Shown here: one piece after another, positions 20,835 through 32,590 of the stretch | Layout of the letters: each line of letters begins with the position of its first letter | Numbering within the stretch: position 1 is the first letter of the stretch | Assembly: GCA_947095585.1 (NCBI GenBank) | Contig: OX352763.1 | Coordinates: forward strand, 39,234,010 to 39,298,009 | From: Nephrocerus scutellatus | Lineage: Eukaryota > Arthropoda > Insecta > Diptera > Pipunculidae | Length of the DNA stretch: 64,000 bases | Reading direction: 5' to 3' | The notes under the pieces: model-generated | What the model was told of the DNA's origin: nothing | Seen by the model: only the letters and a program-made list of their open reading frames with translations | Databases searched by the model: none | Position numbers and translations under genes: made by a program

Positions 20835-21370
20835 TTAAATTATGGGGTTCGAAGTTCCGGAAGGATGTGCTGCCAGGGTCTGCTTTGCAATCGCCCAGGC
20901 ACCTATACTTGAACGAACGGGTGATCCTTGTTGCCAGATGTAACCAAGGTCGCGTGTGGAAAATTCGGGATAGCTTGCTATCCTGATGACAGGTGAGATA
21001 GTTAGGTTCCGGATGGATGTGCTGTCAGGGTTTGCTTTGCAATCGGCCAGACACTTATACATGAAACAACTGAAGCCATTGATGTCAGACCCCATCCAAG
21101 ATTGAACTGGTACCACGGGAGTTGTCTTTGCCCAACAGATAAGGTTTACCTTCGAGAAAACCGAGTCTGAGAGACCAGGTGGACCTCTTCGGAGGACTGC
21201 CTGGCCTGGGACAACTATGTTGCGGACCCAATTTCATTCTGGAGATGCCACTTTATTTGCTTAAGGTTTACTCTCGCAAGAGGGCAACGCCAGATGGGAT
21301 GATACTTATGAGCATGCTTAATGGCGAAAGTAAGCAAAAGCGCGGGTTCGTCCCACTGAACTTACTACTG
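20835..21370 (+). mobile_element. Unidentified retroposon-like family, copy 1 (diverged)
   Basis: Matches the sense strand of the copies at 26448-26796 and 58679-59225: gttccgga(a)ggatgtgctg, ccagggtctgctttgcaatc, attgatgtcagacc, cagataaggtttacc, ggtttactctc, and catgcttaatggcgaaagt. Its 5' part contains an internal direct repeat (20852-20910 and 20998-21062). The 3' end (aaaagcgcgggttcg) runs into LOA-like sequence on the opposite strand. No coding assignment is possible. Confidence 0.55.
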
Positions 21371-21720
21371 CCCCGGTGCCCAACTAGGGTAAGGTCTATG
21401 CTTTGGCTTCCCGAAGCCAATTCAGCTTGGCACTGTCTGCACGTTTTAGGTTATTGCTAGTCTCAGTAATGGCTTTAATTGCAGATTGGCTATCTACGAA
21501 TATGACAACCCTACCATTTATAGCAGTCCTGTTTGGATGCCTCTCTTATCGCTTGGATCTTCGATGCTAGTATAGTCGGGTATATTGTAGGACCTTGAAA
21601 GATTAATTTTTTGAGAAGACTCCAGCACCGACTCCATTTCTCACCTTGGATCCGTCCGTGCATAGAGTAATGTCAAAAAGCCCCAATACTTCCCCGTCCT
21701 TCCAACTTTCTCTAGTAGGA
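21358..21720 (-). mobile_element. LOA/I-like non-LTR element, RNase H fragment
   Basis: On the minus strand the frames give CTDGSKVRNGVGAGVFSKK, then GRVVIFVDSQSAIKAITETS and a decayed V(W)VPGH-like motif. These are the three acidic blocks of a C-terminal RNase H, which removes the RNA strand during retrotransposition. The order and residues match the copy at 61250-61590. One frameshift separates the first two blocks. The rest of the element is absent. Confidence 0.6.
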
Positions 21721-22119
21721 AATTCTACGACAAAGCCTATACAAAAAGTGGTGTTATGTAGCAAACTACGGTATAGCGTTTAAGTTGTTACAGCTTTGAG
21801 ACAATCCTCTCCTAAAAGCCCCCTTCGAGCCGTCCTCGAAAACCTTCATCTTCTTTCGGTTACACCCCATTTAGATCTTTTTTCCAAAAAAAGTGTATTT
21901 TTCCAACTGGTTTGAAGGAAGTATGGGGGTTAATTGATACCAAATGGAAGGCAATACGCTTAAGTACCAAAAAAAATTACGAGTGAAATCACCCTTGCTA
22001 TGGGTAGACTGACTGACTTTTCCATAAAAGTTCAACAGTGGGCGTGTTTGAAAGTCTGAATATTGGTATTAAATTAAAGATGAAAAGGCGGCCATGGCAT
22101 TTAGATCGGCGTGACACAA
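21721..22119. other. Nothing recognised
   Basis: No supported feature in this ~400-bp stretch. Confidence 0.35.
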
Positions 22120-22345
22120 TTTTCACGGAAGCGTGATATAGTATATTACAGAACGAGCAAGGAAAGTGGAGTGCTCTAACGAGAAGAAAATTCTTGCTCA
22201 TGCGCAATGTGTTCGCTGAGATTGTAGTAAATAACAAAAGACGTTTATATCATAACATAACTAGTGTTGTTATGGGCTACTTTCGAGGCTAGTTAAAAGC
22301 GTACGAAACAGTCACTTTCGTCTAAGGGCGTGTGAAAAATTTATA
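22120..22345 (-). repeat. LTR-like repeat, minus-strand copy
   Basis: The reverse complement shares cacgccc(t/a)tagacgaaagtg, ctcgaaagtagcccataaca, cttttgttatttact and ctccactttccttgctcgtt with 41770-42025 on the plus strand. No coding frame. The shared ~200 bp could be an LTR or another non-coding repeat. Confidence 0.45.
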
Positions 22346-25109
22346 TTGCGTTATATTTCTAATATATTCACTTTAAGCCTTTTTCCCGAAACCCTTGAGG
22401 AAAGCTTACAAATGCTATCCCCAGTTGGTATAAGAAAATATATATTTTGTGAAAATTGGAGCACGTACATAAAACAGTATGGTTGTGTGGGTAAAATTGG
22501 CCAATATTTAGGCCCACCCACTTTAAAACAAGTCCACGGTTGCACTTTTATGAAAATGTTAGTTTTTACTCTAAATCTTCCGAGGTAGGTTTGATTGTCT
22601 CCATTTTTTTAATGGACTGTATTTTTATTATTTATTACCCTACCTCCAAAAAAACAGACCAAAGTATTAAAAAATATAGGTACTCCAAAAACATGTTATT
22701 CCTTGTCATTTTAGGCAATTTGTAGCCCAAAAAAAGCGGAGAAAAAATTTCGATCGGAATGGATGTGGAATGTTTTCGGCACAACTCAAGAAAGGAAAGA
22801 CCAATTTCCGCTAAAATTATTTTCAAAACAAAGTGAAGCAATGATTAGATTTTGTTTTGTTTTTACGTGAAAGGTTTGAGGCACCTGCCATACAAAATAA
22901 CCCCAAAGAGTTAACTTTATTCCACCAAGCTGGACGGTGGAGTAGGTGCTGGCTCGTCAAATCGTCGAACATACCCCAAAGAATACTTAAATTATTTCCC
23001 CGCCTTGTTCAAAAAATAATTTTAACGAAAGAATTTTTGTAGTCACCCTTTCACATCCTGAGTTATACTGAAACCCTCCCACAGCAACCCTGATTTAAAT
23101 TTGTTCCTGCCTTTAAAGCTATAGATTCCCTAAAAAGTCGAGAGAACATGTTTTTAAGGTACATTAACATTTTTTGCTAAGCAACAATTTCATACACGGA
23201 ATGAATTGTATTGTAAAACGCTCCTTTTTGTAATAATTCGTTTCGTTACAGTTTTACTAGAGGGTTCTGTTTTAGTTAAAAATAAAAAAAAAACAGTTTA
23301 GCAAAATAAAATCTTAAGAATGCGTAAAGAGTTCGGTTTTATGACCAAACTTAAAAACCAAAAATTACAAAATTAAAATTTTTATCTCATTTTGAGTCTT
23401 GTTTCCTAATGTACTTCCTGACGTGTTCCATAATGAAAGTGTTTGTGTGTTTACCTAAAATCCATATTTATCAAAAATTAAAACATCAACACCCTGCGAT
23501 GCAATCATGTGCAATGAGCTGCAACCAATTTGTTTCTGGGAAGCAGACACAATCCAACCATACCCATAGGTGAGCTTAAACAAATTGGGACTGGGAACTG
23601 CTGGTACGTAGTGTTGCTCTCCATTACACAAATTCGGTCAACTACTGACGAATGCACATGTAACCAAAGCACACACCGCGAACACCGTACGTCACTTGTT
23701 TGCTGTTTATCAATTGTTTATCATACGTATAGGCAAACAAATTGACAAGAATATTCCATACGGTCATGTAACGTTTGGACTCGGGACTGAAGATTTGTTG
23801 TTTTCAGCTCAGCACAAAATGCTTACGTTAACAGTGCAATTAGCCAAGAAGTGTAAGTGCGCGCTTTGAGAGGCGTGGTGTGACTCAAAACAAAGCACTT
23901 TACTACATGTGGTAGTTGCCGACAGTTAGGAACACACATCGCAGCAACAAATTGGCTGCGCTTCTGGAAGCGTGGAATTTCAAGAGAGATGTGATATGAA
24001 ATAATTCATCACAGGCGGGTATGTCTGAGGGGTTAAGGTTTAAGCAAAAAAAGCCAGGAATGAAAGCTCTAATAATTAAACTGGCTGGTTGGCTGGTTGG
24101 CTGAAAATCTTCAAGCCAGAGCTTAACAACAGATCTGCTAACCACATTTTCCTTCTGATCGAACAAGAAAAAGCCCAAAGCTTCATCAAAAATTCATACG
24201 CTCTTGCAAAGAGGGCACATATTTCTTTAACAATACCTTCTATCTTCTGGTTCCTTCCGTGGTTATCTTCTGGAGGAATGCCTAATCTATCATTCTATAT
24301 ATCATCTATATTTATATCTATATTCAAAAAAAAAACTATTTTAGAAAACTTTGTAAAAAAATCCTTCTCTCTGCTGTAACGAGAAGTTTGAAAAGTTAGC
24401 ATTGCCAATTTTTTGGGTGGCTCACTGCAGAGACGTGCAGTCTCGTTAAGTGCAGACTCTTATGCGAATTAAAATAATTATGTATTGCAACCTTGAACTC
24501 AGTTTTCATTATACGCTCAAAATAGCGCAATTTTCCCCGGGTAAACAATGCCAGTGATTGTTGTTGGTTTCCACATGAGTGTGCGTGCGGCGGTGCAATT
24601 TATTTAAACTTTAACAAAAGCTCTTGAAATGTTTTTCACATTTCACATTGAATGGATTTGGTTGGAAACTTATGAGTGGATACGTGCACACATACACACT
24701 TGACAGATACAGTACAACCTCGGTAAACGAAACTATTAGAAATCCAAGCTTTTAAATTAATAAGAAAACGCGTGTTTTTAAATTTTGGTTTATAAGATAC
24801 AGTCTACATTCTGCAAACGATACAAATGCAGATTTGTCGCACTTTACCACGTTTTTTGCCAAGAATTAATATAAACACCGATCGTGAAGAAAAACAGACA
24901 CGCAAAGTACAATCTGCAACAACTAACTAATCTTAGAAGCAGGAATGAGAAACAAACAATCTAAACACAATATTACTATAAATTAAAGGCCTCTACGAAT
25001 TGCAAAGAATAGCTTAAAAAAATCTGTATAGTCAAAAAAAGGGCGGTCAGCCATCAGCAGAATAGAATAGGGGGAATAACACAAAATGCATCAGAATCGC
25101 AAGTAGCCG
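22346..25109. other. AT-rich low-copy DNA, nothing recognised
   Basis: No domain, RNA gene or convincing repeat was seen. A short (ctggttgg) run lies near 24080-24102. Confidence 0.35.
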
Positions 25110-27360
25110 TAACTATCTCTGACTGGTGAATGTGCGATCAAACCTCCACGCGGTGGTCGTCGGTAATGATCGGGCTAGTCCCTTCAAAGTAAGGTTGGCG
25201 AGATGCCAATAACCTCGCCCGTAAAAAAAATTTATTGCGGAACCCAAAATCATCCTCGGATACACTGATGAACGACGAAGACCACGGCAACGAAAACGGC
25301 TAAATGATTTAAGAATTTTCTCATGGAACGTAAGCTCGAGTTGCACAGCAGCTAGCCGATACCCTGTCCAAATATATGGTGCAGCAATCCAGGAGATGGA
25401 GTGCACCGGGAATAGTGTCTTACAAAAATCAGAATATGACATCTTTTGCAGCTGTCATGCGCTCCGGGGTGGGTTTCTAGTCAGCAAACGAGTGAAACCG
25501 GCTTTAAAGCAATAAACGAACGCCTTCGCCTAGCGGGACAGATTTAAAAACAGAAGCTTCATAAACGTTCACGCAACTACAGAGGATTCCCCAGATGACG
25601 AAAAAGAAGAATTATTTAAATCAGTCGATCGGGAACTCCATGCCTACCCTCAATATGATGTAAGAATCATTCTGCAAATGCAAAAATAATTCAGGCAGTA
25701 AATTGGCTTACACGAGAACACTTATGACAATGGATAACGAGTCATAGAGATGACATCAAGCAATAATTTAGTCGCTGCGAGTACAAGGCTTGTGGGTAAA
25801 AATATCCACAAAGCCACCAAGGTATCTCCTGATAGAGCCACTCGCAACCAGATAGAGCACGTGTTGATAGACTGCCGCCACAACCCACAACCGATGGAAA
25901 GAGCACTTTCATGCGTTGATAAATGGCCAGCTAACTGAGGAATTGAAGGCTCCACCAGATATTCCGCCCTATCCTTCAAGATAAGATAGCCCCTAAGCCT
26001 CAAGTCATTCTTGGTCCATACCAGTGTGGCTTCATCCCAGGAAAATCAACAACTGACCAGATTTACACCCTTAGTCAGGTGATGGAAAAACGTCTAGAGT
26101 TTTAAAACTCACTACACTTTAAAGCCGATTATGATAGCATAACCAGAGTAGAACTTTTAAAAGTCATGAGAGAATTCGGCATCCCAAATAAACTCACATG
26201 ACTATGTAGGTTGACCATGACCATCGTTATATAATAATTAAAAATATCCGGATCACTATCAAGCCCATTCAATATCTATAACGGGCTCCGACTAGGGGAT
26301 GTACTGGCCTGCGTCCTCTTCAACCTGGAGAAAGTGATCCGAGACTCTGACGTAACGGCGAGAGGAACAATCCTCTATAAGTCCATTCAGATACTGGCTT
26401 ACGCAGATGATATTGATATCGTTGGTAGAATGCCAAGAGCTGTACACCGGGTTCGAGTTGGAGCGTGAGCCCCGCGCTTACCAAGCTTTCGCCATTAAGC
26501 TTCTCATGGTTAGATACTACACTTAGCGCTCCTCTCAACGAGAGTAAACCGTAAGCCACTACGTAGGCCAAGGCCAGAACAAGACTGGTCCTCAACCAAT
26601 GGTTGACCCAGACTCAGCTAACCTCCGAAGAGATTAACCTTATCTGTGGTCGGAATCAACCCCCGTAGTACCAACGCGACCTTGGTGAGGTCTGACATCA
26701 AGGAACTCAGCTCTTTCAGAACGAGTACCTGGGCGATTGCAAAGCAGACCTTGGCAGCACGTTCGTCCGGAACCTCGTGTCCCATCATCAATGTAGTAGT
26801 GCAATCCTTTAACTATCTCGGGTTAACTGTAGCAGCTGACAACAGCATAGAACCAGAAATACGCGCACGGCTGTTTAAAGCCAACAAAGCCTACGATAGT
26901 CTGTCAAGATTCTTCAAATCCAGGAACTTAACCATAACATCCAAGCTACTGGTATATAAGACAATGGTCATACCAGTACTTACATATGAATCCGAGACTT
27001 GGGTACTTAGCAAAAAGCATTCTGACCTCTTAGCCGCGTTCAAGAGAAAAGTCTTACTGAGAATTGTTGGCCCTGTATGTGAGAAAGAACGATTCCGGGG
27101 ACTCTATAATGATGAGATCTACGAGCGTTACCGCGATGTCGACGTCGTGAAGAAAATTAGGCTCGGTAGGCTCTGGTAGATAAGACACCTAGCTCACATG
27201 AGCGAAGAGGATCCTGCTCGAAAAGTCCTTTATGGAACACGACCGTAAGGCCGGCCAAGCCTATGCTGTAAGGACTGGATGGCATCAGCATCGGTACCGG
27301 TAGAGAGACTTTTTGCGGGAGGCCAGGACCGGACCCCGATTGTAGAGCCAAAAATGATGA
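25110..27360 (+). mobile_element. RTE-like non-LTR element (family A), longest plus-strand copy
   Basis: Order of parts: leader with gcgagatgccaataacctcg; APE-type endonuclease remnant (NLVAASTRLVGKNIHKATKV, SPDRATRNQIEHVLIDCRHN at about 25825-25880); reverse transcriptase with CGFIPGKSTTDQIYTLSQVM, REFGIPNKL, and catalytic LAYADDIDIVG (about 26395-26430). After an insert (26448-26796) come SFNYLGLTVAADNSIEPEIR, ETWVLSKKHSDLLAAFKRKV and the thumb/C-terminal region (open for 177 codons, 26646-27179, partly read through the insert). The 3' end is gcgggaggccaggaccggac then gtagagccaaaaatgatgaa. Internal stops and a large deletion between endonuclease and polymerase disable it. It is the reference copy for the family in this window. 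Confidence 0.75.
26448..26796 (-). mobile_element. Unidentified retroposon-like family, copy 2 inside RTE-like element
   Basis: Flanked on both sides by RTE-like family A sequence (gccaagagctgtac before, gtagtagtgcaatcctttaa after), so it interrupts that element. On the minus strand it starts within the family at atgggacacgaggttccgga and ends at ctccaactcgaacccgg, the same 3' end as the copy at 58679-59225, while its 5' end is shorter. That pattern (fixed 3' end, variable 5' end) is typical of retroposition. A block of host sequence appears lost at the insertion point. Confidence 0.65.
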
Positions 27361-27439
27361 ACGTTACAAAAATGAAAACAATCCATAAATGGATGTATTT
27401 ATTTTTAAGTTAAAATTTAAGGTGGAGCACTCTGTGGAC

Positions 27440-28140
27440 TCACATTTGGATTAAAATTTAACTTAACGGGAGCCATGGAAACCTTCCGTACGCAATGGAT
27501 CACATCCTCGGCAGCACGATTATTCATGTCTCGGTAGCTACAATATTACCAAACTAGTCGACAGAGTCATTTCCCAAATTTCTCACCTTTACTAATCAAT
27601 AAAATTCTACTTAAACTTGAGTAAGATGAGACGAAAGTAGTTGCATACGCAGACGACGTGGTGATACTCGTATCAGGCCAACCCCTTTCCGTTATTAGCG
27701 AGTTATGGAAAGGGCCCTGGGTAAAAATAGATCCTGGGTAACAAGCTGTTGCTTTGGAGCTAACTCAGGGAAGACTGAAATGGTACTGTTCACCAAATCT
27801 AAAATATCGGCCTTTGTACTCCCAATACTCAATGGTCATAGTCTCCCTCTCTCACACTCACAGTGCCAAATATCTCGAAGCTCTGCTGGAAGGCTAACAT
27901 AGAACAAAAGGATAAGAAAGCATGCGTAGCCCTCTATGCTAGCAGCAAAACCATTTGCAGGAAATGGTACCGGGTCACAGTAACATAGCGAGAAACGACA
28001 GGGGTGACGATTTGGAAAAGAAGGGCGTCACAACTGACGCCGGCTCAACGGAAAGAGCTAGCTGTTTAATGAGTTCATTCAAGGAACAAATTCTATCCTT
28101 TTTCACTACTGAGTCACAAATAGGGTGTGGAGCAGTCTAA
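27440..28140 (+). mobile_element. LOA/I-like non-LTR element with internal deletion
   Basis: Parallel to 60280-60800: NITKLVDRVIS (family motif RGTPQG degraded), then KVVAYADDVVILVSG with catalytic YADD intact, then reverse-transcriptase palm/thumb pieces (GANSGKTEMVLFTKSK, ALYASSKTICRK). It then jumps to the end of RNase H: VPGHSNIARNDRGDDLEKKG at about 27967-28026. The part encoding most of RNase H is missing. Frameshifts throughout. Confidence 0.6.
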
Positions 28141-28194
28141 CGAACTGCAGATGTAAATGAGAAAGAAATCCTCATACACTTTCTCTGTAGTCTC

Positions 28195-28645
28195 TGTAAA
28201 TTCTCTCATCGAAGATACATGTGTGCAAAGTTTGAATGGGGTTAATTTTGAAAACATTTATATGGGAGTCCCTTGGACCTGGGGCCATATCGCTTCCAAA
28301 TTTTTATAAAATTACATTTTTACAAAGAGCACGAACACATGTATACAAAAATTGAATAAAATCGGGTAAATATTTGAAAAAAAAAAAAATGTATATGGGA
28401 GCCACGATACTGAGGCCCAATCAATTCCAAATTTCAAAAGAAAGCATCGGAGTTACACATATCTAAACCCTAAACCTTAACACCCACGCTGTGTTACGCC
28501 TAGCATTATAGAGGCGCAAGCTCTATTACACGAGCACAAAAAGTTTGAATAAAATCGAGCTTAAAGTGGGTTAAAAATGTATCACAAGATTCCACCAGCC
28601 AGCCTGCTACCGACACACAGACAGACAGGCAGAGAATTTAAAAAT
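28195..28645 (-). mobile_element. Helentron-like element, minus-strand copy
   Basis: The reverse complement begins ttttaaattctctgcctgtc (microsatellite ctgtctgtctgt), with cccactttaagctcgatttt and two internal units. It ends gagagaatttacag. A segment near 28480-28525 (cacgctgtgttacgcctagc then attatagaggcgcaagctct) resembles the CR1-like 3' end and may be a small nested scrap. Confidence 0.6.
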
Positions 28646-28649
28646 TAAA

Positions 28650-30664
28650 TGAGAGGCAACTAATTAGTATAAATATTACACCAATGTTTGCCTTTATTGA
28701 GTCAAATATTTTTTTCGAGTTGCGTTTACTGAGTCAGAAATGATAAAAATTTGAGTGTGACAATAGTTGATGGTTGCGTTAACCGAGGTCGTACTGTATT
28801 GAAACTATAAACCATCGTTAGTCCAGCTGGCATCAGGTGTAAACTTTTTATGTTCCCCAACTCAAGACTGACGCACCGTTATTTGTTTATAATAAAATAA
28901 ATAATAAACTTTATTGTATATATATATGTATAAATGTATACTCGTTCATACAGCAAATGTTGCATATTGGCAGCATCTTTCGTTTGCTTGTGGCGAACAA
29001 AAGGCAAACATCTGTAAGGAAAACTGAGAGCGATAGTTGCGCAAACGCGAATTGAACTCGGGGATGTACATAAGTTGGCACATACACACCACACATACTC
29101 GTACATACATTGCACACACAGTTTACTGTCACTTACAGCAAAATTTGAATGGGAATGTGCACTTAGCAGTCGGTAGGGAATCTGAAATGCACGGTGGTAG
29201 ATTTTCAATCAACACCACGTTGCATGCATGCAGAGTGGGGTGACAGTGCAAATAAGGGATGAGATGGAGATTTTAGAGATTTTCGCAGATTTTAATTTTC
29301 AATCGTTAGCTTGATGAAAAAACAAATATTTGGCGAATTTAATCGAATTCCGATTTTCCAAGATACTATACAGTAACTCCATTGATTCCATTTCGATTGA
29401 TTCCAATTCGATTGAAATTCAATCCACGAGATGCGAAGATGGTGACAATTACTCAAATCGGTTCGTCTTCATTGATTTATTCCGGCATTTTGAATTGTAT
29501 TCCGGACCAACCGTCTGGCGATTTTCCAGATTTTCATACTGTGCACACTTTCCCAACATTTTCACTCAACACCCATTAACCACTTGACCAACACGAAACG
29601 AAATTTCAAACTTTTGTTTAACTTTTTTGTTTGTTTGTGGTAAAAACTCACTGCAATTACTTGAAGGAACCACCGAGAAAGTATCGCTTGCCGTTTGTAA
29701 AACTGCAACGGAGACTGAATCGAGAAAAAAAGAAGAACCATTGCCAACCAAACATAAGGAAATAACAGCTTAGGGTGAACTGCACTGCGCATGCTCTAAA
29801 AAGTGGAAGCAAAAAAGGAAGGAAAAAAAAATAAAACAACCCTTACGCAGATGGCGTTAAAGTGATGCGGTTTTTTGACTTGTGCCAAAGTACGTCATGC
29901 CAATGTGCCACTAGCGTAATTGCCAGACTGAAACCACTAAAGGAACATTGAATTTACAAACTATGACTGAAAATTCATTATGGATAAAGGATATCAGATT
30001 AATTGACAAATTCGAAAATTGAGTCGTGAGCATTTGATCATACAATTGACAATTATTTAACTTCATTCTAGCACAAGCTAGATAAGCATTGCTTATGAAA
30101 TTAATTATTTTTTGTATTTAAATTTATGCCTAATTAGTTTATCTTACGTTTGCACCTTGTAGAAAAAATCGGTTTGACAAAAAATTTGAAAAATAAATTA
30201 GGGGCTATATTGGGTTCTTTTTATTTTATATATTGTGTTTATTTTCTATGAAAACGTTAATATTTGTATAACCTGAAGATAATATAATGCGCTAATTAAA
30301 GTGCCTGGGCCATTTGAAAGATTGTTTTTAAAAATGCAATTACATATATATGTAATTACAATCATAATAGAATACATCAATATTTTTTTGAATGATTTTT
30401 TCGTGAAGAATGAAAAACAATCTCTTTCATGTGGCTCACTTTTCTGGCTTAACAGTAAGCCATCCAGTGAGTCCAGCTTTCAAGAACTTTTTTTATGATT
30501 TCGGTGCCTATCACGCGTATAACAGTCGCAATGTTATGTTTTAAAGCTAGAAATGTGTCTGGATTATCCACATAACATCTATTCTTAAAGGCACCCCGTA
30601 GCATGAGTGCTTACGACAGGGCGAAGGTAAGTAGAAAAGATGTTAAACATAATTCAAAAAAACC
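28650..30664. other. Low-copy DNA, nothing recognised
   Basis: No gene supported. Contains a tatatatatgtataa run near 28917-28933 and a gattgattccaattcgattg-like short direct repeat near 29380-29420. Confidence 0.35.
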
Positions 30665-31490
30665 TTCACCATACCAAAACTGCTTCGGCAGCTCTTCTAC
30701 TTAGATTAGCAGAAACGGGGGAAGATCTCCTCCTAATCCAAGAGCCATGGATAAATTGAGCTAAGATCTGTGGGCTCGGACATAAAGGGTATAAAGTCCT
30801 ATACTCTAGTAAGTCAGAGAAGACTAGATCTTGTATTCTGGGTAAAACTAACCTGAATATATTCCTTTTATCACAATATAGTGACGGTGACATAACTGCG
30901 GCCAGCATTGATGCAGAGAAAAGAAAAATTGGGGCGATCCTAGGATGCGATGCAAATGCTCTCCACACAATATGGGGCAGCACCGTCGTAATTGAGAGAG
31001 AGAAAGAGAAGAAGATTATCATTTATGTGGACAGTCAGGCGGCCATAAAATCGTTGGAGGCGGTCTCACTGAAATCTAAGGTGGCGTTGAGCTGTCACTC
31101 CTCTCTTAACGAGATGTGTGAGCAGTTCAATATAAGGATCATATGTTGTGGGGAACTGCAGGGCGGACGAGTTAGCTAGATGTGGTACGACTCTCCAGCT
31201 GCTACAGGTAAGGGCGCAGGTAGGGAGTCCTATCGTGACACTGAAATTTAAGCTTCGGAAAGAGGCAGAAACAATAACAAATGTAATGTGGGAAAACACC
31301 GACACTTGCAATATTTCAAGACAGGTCTGGCCGAAGCTAGACTTGAAGCGCTCAACTGCGCTTATTTCCCTACAAAGACGTGAACTAAGAACGGTTGTAG
31401 GTCAATTGACATCTCCAAAACGATTGCAAAATTTGGCGCGCAAGAGATCGATTGTCAGTCGGCTTGTATGGCATGTGGCGCCATCTTTTT
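30665..31490 (+). mobile_element. LOA/I-like non-LTR element: endonuclease joined to RNase H
   Basis: The first part reads RLAETGEDLLLIQEPWIN, GHKGYKVLYSSKSEKTRSCI, SDGDITAASIDAEKRKIG and AILGCDANALHTIWGST. This is an APE-type endonuclease with its QEPW and GxDxNA signatures. At about 30990 it switches to RNase H: KKIIIYVDSQAAIKSLEAVS, then NCRADELARCGTTLQL and a post-RNase H region (31221-31420). The whole reverse transcriptase is missing between them. The frames are partly open but interrupted. Confidence 0.65.
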
Positions 31491-31639
31491 GAAACTAAAG
31501 GTCATCTGCATTCAATGCGTACTTTAAAATTCTGCCTTGCAAGTAAGGTTGTCGCGAAACTTTCAACCTCGCCCGGGACGCCAAAATCGGACCCAATTCA
31601 TAAATCAGAAATTGTGCAAATGTCTCATATTAGTTATCA

Positions 31640-32590
31640 TTGTTAGCAAAGCGAACTGATTAAGCCATATTGGTTTGTACCGCCTGAAACGTAACAGGAA
31701 CCAAGTAAATGTTTTCATGTAATAGAGGTTGTTAATAATAATGTTCTCTATAATTTTTCTGTATGTGACTTTGTCTACAGCTGGCTGGCCATATACACTA
31801 CGTCCATACATAAGTTCAGATCTTACCTTTCCTCAGTTTTCCAAGAATCTTGCGTTATGCTTGTAATAATTGAGAGACCATTCTAATTTACCTTCTTAAT
31901 CATTACAAGAAATTTCCTTGAGACCGCTACCGCCACAGCGTATGCATAACTCCCTCCTTCCCTAGTTCCAACAGTAATCCATTAAGAAATATGTTCCATA
32001 GAACAGGTGATACGACTCTCCCTTGCGGTGTTCCTTTCACTACCGGCATTCTATTGATAAATGCCCTGAATTAATCATCCTGCTTAAAATCATATGACCA
32101 ATCAACCTCTTTACGGAGTAGTTTAGTTACAGTTGAGACAATTCTTCCCTGATTGCCTCCGTCCTCACAATTCAATATCAAGGAATGCTACTAAAGAATA
32201 CTTTTATGGGCGTAATGATTTCTCAACCGTACGTAAAAGGATGTGTATAACGACCTCCCCTTACGATACGCGTGTTAAGCTTAGCTCGAATAAATACGAA
32301 GTCTAACAGTGTTTCCAGGTTTATCAAAAGAAAGGATGATAGAGGGTTGTAGGTCTTAATTCCTTCGGGTAGCCATGTTTCCCGCTTTGGATATTAGCAA
32401 TGGATATTAGCTTTTAACACCATATAACAATTACCTCCAGCCAGGAGAGAATAATCTACAAGTTATTTTGGATTTCCACTAGTATGCTTCTTTGTCGGAT
32501 GATTTTTTTGGCTAAGAACCTATTACCGCCAACTGGATCCGTTAATTGTTTACGAATTCCACCGTATTTAGTGAGTGTATTTCTTGATAA
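31640..32590 (-). mobile_element. LOA/R1-like reverse-transcriptase fragment, very decayed
   Basis: On the minus strand, around 32045-31960, the sequence reads VKGTPQGRVVSPVLWNIFLN then GLLLELGKEGV, the conserved motif before the catalytic loop. The YADD position reads YAVA. Flanking stretches fit a reverse transcriptase only loosely. It lies tail-to-tail with the LOA-like copy ending at 31490. Confidence 0.5.

Noticed and set aside
26646..27179. 177-codon frame as a host gene
   Set aside because: It reads from the inserted retroposon into RTE-like reverse-transcriptase/thumb sequence; transposon-derived.
28462..28476. Telomere-like ctaaaccctaaacc
   Set aside because: Only about two units inside a transposon copy; chance similarity.
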